From positions 1 through 9,411 of the forward strand of contig NZER01000092.1 in assembly GCA_002690445.1 (NCBI GenBank): DNA of 9,411 bases, given 5' to 3'. Positions 5,157 to 9,411 of the stretch are shown piece after piece; within the stretch, counting starts at the first letter, position 1; every line of letters begins with the position of its first letter. The notes beneath the pieces are model-generated. The model saw only the letters and a program-made list of their open reading frames with translations. It had not been told where the DNA came from and made no database searches. Origin of the DNA: Candidatus Pacearchaeota archaeon. GTDB lineage: Archaea; Nanoarchaeota; Nanoarchaeia; Pacearchaeales; GW2011-AR1. A program made the translations under genes and the position numbers.

Positions 5157-8100
5157 CTACTCAACAACCGCAAACTCCCAACTCGCACTCTCCCCCCCAA
5201 ACTCCACATAAACCCTATACTCCCCAACCTCATTAATAACAACATTAAGATTATTCCAACCAACAAATCCCTGATCAGGGTCCCCAACATCAAGCTTAAT
5301 TAACCCATTTGCTGGAACTGTAACAGCTTTATTATACACTCCGACTTCATCATAATCCTGCCACCCCCCACCAACACCCTTCTGAACTTTCATTACCAAA
5401 TCACCTATAACCTCCACACTACCTTCATTCACAATCTTAGACTGCGGTCTTAATCCTGACAAACAAGTACAATCCCCACTGCATCCTTCTAAGCATGCAG
5501 AATCATCACTCCCATCACACTCCTCCACCCCCTCACGCACATTATTCCCACACTCCTTTTCCATAAATTCACAAACTCCTGCCTGACATGTTTTTGTATT
5601 TTCTAAATTACAATAAGTCCCTTCAACACATCTTGAATCTTCACAATCTGCCAGCCCATTACTATCTTCATCACCCACAATCCTGCAATCCTCCCGCAAT
5701 GCCGATCCAAGTACCCTAACTACATCAATCCTCCCCCTGCCCTGAATATTCTCACCCAATCCCAAATTCACAGCAGTGCTCTGCAAAGCATCTTTAATAT
5801 CTTGCGGACTCCAATCCGGATGCACCTGCTTTAACAAAGCAACAACTCCAGACACATGAGGAGCAGCCATCGAAGTTCCAGATATAGCAACATGTTTATC
5901 ATCAAAACACTGCCTACTGGCCCAAACAGAATCATATTGTGCAGAACAAATTTTTGCTCCTGGAGCAACAACATCTGGCTTAACTAAATTAAAACCATCC
6001 CCTACAACAGGCCCTCTCGAACTAAAACACACTATATCATCTTCCCTAGCATTCTCATCTGTACAATCTCTCCATTCAATATACCCATAATCCTGTTTAT
6101 AAGTAGCACCAACAGTAATTGCCTTTCTTGCAGTTCCTGGACTACCAATTGTTCCTTCATTTGGACCAGAATTTCCAGCAGATATAACTGCAATAACACC
6201 AAGATCAACAGCATCATCAACTGCCTGACTCACAAGGTCATCAGGACCACAATCTTCATCATATCCATCACATGACGCACCAAGACTCAGACTAATAATA
6301 TCAACATGATCTGAAAAATCATTATCACCATCAGGATCTGTTGCCATTTCAATAGCAGCAATAATATCTACAAACGAACCACTTCCCCCTGAATTTAAAA
6401 CCTTATAAGCATACAATTCAGCATCAGGAGCAACACCCTTTAAAACCCCATTCCCAGCAGCAATTCCTGCAACATGGGTCCCATGACCCTGGTCATCTAA
6501 TGGATAATCATCATCATTAACAAAATCATAGCCACCAACTACCTTAGAAGTCGGAAATTCAGGCAAAGGAAGTTCACAATAATTTTCATCAGAAGATAAA
6601 TCAAACAGCCATATACTATCCAATAAACTAGCCCCCCTTAACCCTTCTCGCCACCAAACTATTCTATTACCATATATCTTTGGCCCATATTCTCCTAGTC
6701 CGGGGCGACAACTTATCCTAGTTTCTGCACCTGTAGACAAATCATACAGATAAATATCATAATCTAAATATCCATTTCTTTCATCCATCCAAACTATTTT
6801 ATTTTCATATATCTCCGGAAATAATTGAACTTTAGAATTTGTTGTTATCCGAGTTTCTTGTCGTGTTTCTAAGTCATACAGATAAATATCAAAATTCTCT
6901 TCTCTCTTGCTTGTCCAAACTATTTTATCCCCATAAATATCTGGATGAAGATCATACCCGGATTCAATTATCACAGGTGTTTCTTGTCGTGTTTCTAAGT
7001 CATACATATAGATATCTCCCCAATAACCATCCCTAACATCTGCCCAAACTATTTTATTTTCATATATCTTCGGATACATCCAGGCATCAGAATTTGTCGT
7101 CAACAATGTTTCCTCTCCAGTTGATAAGTCATATACATAAACATCAACATATTCATCAAAAGAAAAAGACACGCGAGTCCCCCAAACTATTTTATTTTCA
7201 TATATTGCTGGCAACCCTTGATGACCTGCAGCATTTGTTATCCTAGTCTCTTCACCTGTAGACAAATCATACATGTAAATGTCATTGTCACTATTTCTAG
7301 TATCTTCCCAAACTATTTTATCCCCATAAATATCTGGATAAATCTGGTCACCAGAAGCAGTTACTATCAGGGTCTCTTCACCTGTAGACAAATCATACAT
7401 GTAAATGTCAAAATTCCCATTTCTCTTATCACTCCAAACGATCTTATCCCCATATATTGCAGGATGATCTGCTTGAAGATCAGTATTTATCTGCCCTCCA
7501 TTAAATAATAATCGTGACCCATCCCCTCCCAAATCCTCATGAGTAACAAAATCAATCCCAGTATCAATAACCGCAATACTAACTCCCTCCCCTGTCAAAC
7601 ACTGCTTTCCAGAAACAGAACAATCATTACCATCTTCATCTACCTGCCCTGCCTCAATCCCATTCTGAATCAGCGGAACAGAATCCATCAAATTTGAATA
7701 AACCCTATAATTAGGATAAACATCTTCAACTTCTGGCAATTTTTTAATTTCCTGCGCCTCTTCATCACTCACATTCAAAGCAAAACCATTTAATATCTTA
7801 GTAAATTCCCTTTCAATCTCCAACTCATCTCCAATACCTCCAACTGCCTGCCCTGTAATCCCTGCTCTTCTTTCTTTTAATTTACTCAAAATCTTTGTCT
7901 TTGCTGTTTCCTGCTCCTTAATTATCTCTTGCTCCTGCTTTTTCAAAGTTGCATCAAGACTTCCCTCTTTAGCATTAGCACGAAAGTTAGTATACACCCC
8001 AATTGTATATTTATACAAAACATTTTCCGACTTCTTCCGCACATCTTCAATATAATCTGCCTCCTTATTTCTTTTTTTCAAAATTGGCTCTTCTTTTAAC

Positions 8101-9411
8101 TGAATAATATAACCATCATATTCTGACACTTCCTGCTGTTGAGCAATATTCTCCACCACCTCCTCCTGATCAAAACTACTCAACATAACCCCCACATCCC
8201 CCACCTCTGGAGGATCAGTCAATTCAATCTTTTCCCCAACAGCATATTCATCTTTCAAAGTCGCAACAGACACAACAACATCCCAATCCACCCCCCCACC
8301 ACACCCCCCCTCCAACGGAGAATACTCCTGCTGCCACACAGCCAAGTCTGCAGAATCAACTTTTGTATCTTGATTTATATCTGCACCATTACACCAAGAA
8401 TTACTCTCACCACAACTTCCTGCCATTGGTGAATATTCCTGCTGCCACACAGCCAAGTCTGCAGAATCAACTTTTGTATCTTTATTTATATCTGCATCAT
8501 TACACCAATCAGTATTTTCAGCAGCTCCCGACACTCTTGCCATAGCAATCTCACTCAACCCATAACCTGCAACTTCAACATTATCAATCATCCCATTTAA
8601 ACAATATCTTGCTTTCTTAGATCCCAAACACCCAATAACTATTTCTAAGGCAATATCATAATGCGACGCAGCCCCAACACCACCCAACCCAACTTCTTTG
8701 TCATCTACAAATAATCTCGGAACACCAGTTTCAGAATCATAAGTCCCAACAATCTGATGCCACTCCCCATCATCTACCTCTGCACCAGCCACCCTATACC
8801 TATCATTCCCATAAATAATATACGGCTTTCCCTTAGGATCCAAATGTATCCCCCTTCTCTTACTAGAACCATCTATCTGCTCAACTAAACCAGTCCAAGA
8901 TGTAACTGCACCTATAGTCTTAATCCACGCACTTATTGTCCACGAATTTGAATCACTAAAATTAACCACATTAACATAATCACCCCCACCAAGATTAATT
9001 GCTTTTCCAAATCCAACCTTTCCAGAATTCACAAAATTTCCACCATAATTCACTCCATGATTATTCCCAACAGAGTCATTTACATTACCTTCAAATTCAT
9101 ACCCCATCAACAACCCCTCAATTCCTGGTTTAGGCGCTGGCTCAGGTTCAGGAAGCCCAGTACAATTTTCATCAATCTGACCATTGCAATTATTATCTAT
9201 ACTATCATTGCAAATCTCTGACACTCCAGGATTTACCAAAAAAATTGCATCATTACAATCTACCAAACCGCAACCACTAGTCACATTAAAACCATCTCCA
9301 TCAATATCAACACATCCTGTTTCATTATCAACTGGCTCCTCTTCCACAGGTTCTTCAACAGGAGGCACATCCCCCCCATATTCCTGCCTAACTTCCCCAG
9401 CACTTAAAACA
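5157..9411 (-). CDS. Secreted multidomain S8 subtilisin-like protease, N-terminus beyond window
   Basis: The frame is open through the right edge and ends at TAG 5159-5157, so at least 1,417 residues are encoded and the signal peptide is not seen. Numbering here counts the GTG codon at 9368 as residue 1. The order is: acidic Pro/Glu linker; MopE-like Asp/Cys motif (14-70); LamG-like domain (84-275); two dockerin-like Ca loops (288-316, 325-353); I9-type propeptide (415-560); S8 catalytic domain (590-1222) with Asp602 (AVIDTGID), His962 (GHGTHVAG), Asn1066 (SAGNSG) and Ser1166 (SGTSMAAPH), all intact; a Cys-rich segment (1227-1302); a C-terminal beta-rich domain (1310-1403) with no membrane anchor. 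A seven-bladed propeller is inserted at 634-938. It is probably an extracellular, Ca-stabilised protease acting on proteins or binding surfaces; the substrate is unknown. Confidence 0.93.
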   Translation of the reverse strand, partial: VLSAGEVRQEYGGDVPPVEEPVEEEPVDNETGCVDIDGDGFNVTSGCGLVDCNDAIFLVNPGVSEICNDSIDNNCNGQIDENCTGLPEPEPAPKPGIEGLLMGYEFEGNVNDSVGNNHGVNYGGNFVNSGKVGFGKAINLGGGDYVNVVNFSDSNSWTISAWIKTIGAVTSWTGLVEQIDGSSKRRGIHLDPKGKPYIIYGNDRYRVAGAEVDDGEWHQIVGTYDSETGVPRLFVDDKEVGLGGVGAASHYDIALEIVIGCLGSKKARYCLNGMIDNVEVAGYGLSEIAMARVSGAAENTDWCNDADINKDTKVDSADLAVWQQEYSPMAGSCGESNSWCNGADINQDTKVDSADLAVWQQEYSPLEGGCGGGVDWDVVVSVATLKDEYAVGEKIELTDPPEVGDVGVMLSSFDQEEVVENIAQQQEVSEYDGYIIQLKEEPILKKRNKEADYIEDVRKKSENVLYKYTIGVYTNFRANAKEGSLDATLKKQEQEIIKEQETAKTKILSKLKERRAGITGQAVGGIGDELEIEREFTKILNGFALNVSDEEAQEIKKLPEVEDVYPNYRVYSNLMDSVPLIQNGIEAGQVDEDGNDCSVSGKQCLTGEGVSIAVIDTGIDFVTHEDLGGDGSRLLFNGGQINTDLQADHPAIYGDKIVWSDKRNGNFDIYMYDLSTGEETLIVTASGDQIYPDIYGDKIVWEDTRNSDNDIYMYDLSTGEETRITNAAGHQGLPAIYENKIVWGTRVSFSFDEYVDVYVYDLSTGEETLLTTNSDAWMYPKIYENKIVWADVRDGYWGDIYMYDLETRQETPVIIESGYDLHPDIYGDKIVWTSKREENFDIYLYDLETRQETRITTNSKVQLFPEIYENKIVWMDERNGYLDYDIYLYDLSTGAETRISCRPGLGEYGPKIYGNRIVWWREGLRGASLLDSIWLFDLSSDENYCELPLPEFPTSKVVGGYDFVNDDDYPLDDQGHGTHVAGIAAGNGVLKGVAPDAELYAYKVLNSGGSGSFVDIIAAIEMATDPDGDNDFSDHVDIISLSLGASCDGYDEDCGPDDLVSQAVDDAVDLGVIAVISAGNSGPNEGTIGSPGTARKAITVGATYKQDYGYIEWRDCTDENAREDDIVCFSSRGPVVGDGFNLVKPDVVAPGAKICSAQYDSVWASRQCFDDKHVAISGTSMAAPHVSGVVALLKQVHPDWSPQDIKDALQSTAVNLGLGENIQGRGRIDVVRVLGSALREDCRIVGDEDSNGLADCEDSRCVEGTYCNLENTKTCQAGVCEFMEKECGNNVREGVEECDGSDDSACLEGCSGDCTCLSGLRPQSKIVNEGSVEVIGDLVMKVQKGVGGGWQDYDEVGVYNKAVTVPANGLIKLDVGDPDQGFVGWNNLNVVINEVGEYRVYVEFGGESASWEFAVVE
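5463..5690 (-). other. Cys-rich segment of the protease
   Basis: Residues about 1227-1302 contain about 14 Cys, including CGNNVREGVEECDGSDDSAC and CSGDCTC. This resembles the Cys-rich EGxEECD repeats of secreted bacterial proteins (DUF4215-like). Disulfides would stabilise the segment outside the cell. Confidence 0.6.
6853..7006 (-). repeat. 28-nt perfect direct repeat in propeller blades 4 and 5
   Basis: Bases 6853-6880 and 6979-7006 are identical over 28 nt, again 126 nt apart. They encode YDLETRQET, a variant found only in blades 4 and 5, so these two blades are each other's closest copy. Confidence 0.85.
7246..7410 (-). repeat. 39-nt perfect direct repeat in propeller blades 1 and 2
   Basis: Bases 7246-7284 and 7372-7410 are identical over 39 nt and 126 nt apart, exactly 42 codons. 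They encode the DIYMYDLSTGEET strands of adjacent blades. Identity at silent positions means recent duplication or gene conversion. Confidence 0.85.
7689..8126 (-). other. I9-type propeptide with a charged helical insertion
   Basis: The first strand is YDGYIIQLKEEP (417-428) and the second half is FTKILNGFALNVSDEEAQ, then LPEVEDVYPNYRVYSNL (522-560), the usual inhibitor/chaperone prodomain of subtilases. Between them are about 90 residues rich in Lys/Glu/Gln, predicted helical, ending with ITGQAV at 504-509. Confidence 0.7.
8291..8310 (-). other. G-quadruplex-forming motif in the protease coding strand
   Basis: The minus strand reads G7-TGTGGT-G7. This satisfies GGG-N1-GGG-N6-GGG-N1-GGG, so one molecule of DNA or mRNA could form a quadruplex. 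It encodes the Gly-rich linker GGCGGGV after the second dockerin-like loop. Confidence 0.4.
8320..8508 (-). repeat. Tandem dockerin-like Ca-loop repeat, 78-nt units 111 nt apart
   Basis: Two copies (8320-8397 and 8431-8508) agree at 75 of 78 bases. They encode WCNDADINKDTKVDSADL and WCNGADINQDTKVDSADL, each followed by AVWQQEYSP. Asp, Asn, Asp and Asp at loop positions 1, 3, 5 and 12 (with Asp at 9) match the dockerin/EF-hand Ca loop. Two such loops are what a type I dockerin needs, although here they are 37 residues apart, and no cohesin is visible in the window. The DNA identity suggests a recent duplication. Confidence 0.85.
8544..9119 (-). other. LamG/concanavalin-like domain of the protease
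   Basis: Residues about 84-275 follow the Laminin_G_3 jelly-roll pattern: GYEFEGNVNDSVGNNHG, then GKAINLGGGDYVNV, SWTISAWIK, a WHQIVGTYD core, LFVDDKEV and NGMIDNVEVAGYGLSE. Two Cys (247, 256) could pair. Such domains bind sugars or proteins at cell surfaces. Confidence 0.85.
9159..9329 (-). other. MopE-like Asp/Cys-rich motif domain of the protease
   Basis: Residues about 14-70 carry CVDIDGDGF, CGLVDCNDAIFLVNPG, then EICNDSIDNNCNGQIDENC. The DNxCNGxxDE pattern is the repeat first noted in the copper-binding protein MopE and found in many secreted proteins. The Asp-rich loops probably bind Ca2+; copper binding cannot be claimed from this. Confidence 0.75.

Larger units (their letters stand above)
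6555..7469 (-). repeat. Seven-bladed beta-propeller inserted between catalytic Asp and His
   Basis: Seven repeats of 42-46 residues: 634-675, 676-717, 718-763, 764-806, 807-848, 849-893 and 894-938. Each has PxIYGDKIVW, then DIYMYDLSTGEET and a hydrophobic strand. The last blade is degenerate, as is common for a closing blade. The motif is that of TolB-like propeller repeats found in archaeal surface proteins, Methanosarcina in particular. The flanks are normal subtilase sequence: HEDLGGDGSRLLFNGG before and SKVVGGYDFVNDD, then GHGTHVAG, after. Confidence 0.85.

Noticed and set aside
6555..7469. Regular 126-nt repeats resembling a repeat array
   Set aside because: The period equals 42 codons, there are no spacers, and the frame is kept throughout; it is a protein repeat, not CRISPR.
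6839..7508. Two plus-strand frames that look alike and suggest a repeated small gene
   Set aside because: They are antisense to the propeller repeats; their likeness comes from the blade repeats on the minus strand.
8139..8545. Plus-strand frames with internal repeats
   Set aside because: They are antisense to the dockerin-like repeat and the Gly linker; no start signal or sensible protein.

Overview
The window looks like part of an AT-rich archaeal genome, most likely a DPANN lineage of the Pacearchaeota/Woesearchaeota type. The signs are TATA boxes placed about 24-28 nt upstream of start codons (leaderless archaeal promoters), an archaeal-type TctA permease, an archaeal winged-helix regulator, a DUF2080-like/nucleotidyltransferase protein, many small membrane proteins, and a large secreted Ca-rich subtilase. 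The lineage is inferred from protein style; there is no rRNA in the window. The + strand is C-rich over G almost throughout, whichever strand is coding (for example 25 C against 9 G in bases 181-240), so the minus strand is probably the leading, G-rich strand.

Left part (1-2660): a truncated small membrane protein on the minus strand is divergent from an archaeal DUF112/TctA permease (159-1337). A winged-helix regulator (1361-1714, minus) converges on the permease and is divergent from a small basic, possibly DNA-binding protein (1814-2071). They share a 99-nt promoter region that contains an inverted repeat. A two-gene unit follows: a 62-aa two-helix membrane protein and a YbjQ/UPF0145 protein, 1 nt apart.

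Middle part (2711-5107, minus strand): an 83-aa two-helix membrane protein, a six-helix membrane protein with a small cytoplasmic N-terminal domain, and a coupled pair. That pair is a nucleotidyltransferase with an N-terminal DUF2080/AbrB-like segment and a 60-aa coiled-coil protein whose start lies inside the nucleotidyltransferase gene. Most of these genes carry their own TATA box, so they are mainly single transcription units on one strand rather than one operon.

Right part (5157 to the edge, minus strand): almost half the window is one incomplete gene, open through the right edge, for a secreted multidomain subtilisin-family (S8) protease. Its order is an acidic Pro/Glu linker, a MopE-like Asp/Cys motif, a LamG-like domain, two dockerin-like Ca loops, an I9-type propeptide with a charged insertion, the S8 catalytic domain, a Cys-rich segment and a C-terminal beta-rich domain. 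The full catalytic set is present (Asp, His, Asn, Ser). A complete seven-bladed beta-propeller is inserted between the catalytic Asp and His, which is the most unusual feature of the window.

No RNA gene, CRISPR array, transposase or gene-free stretch longer than about 100 nt was seen.
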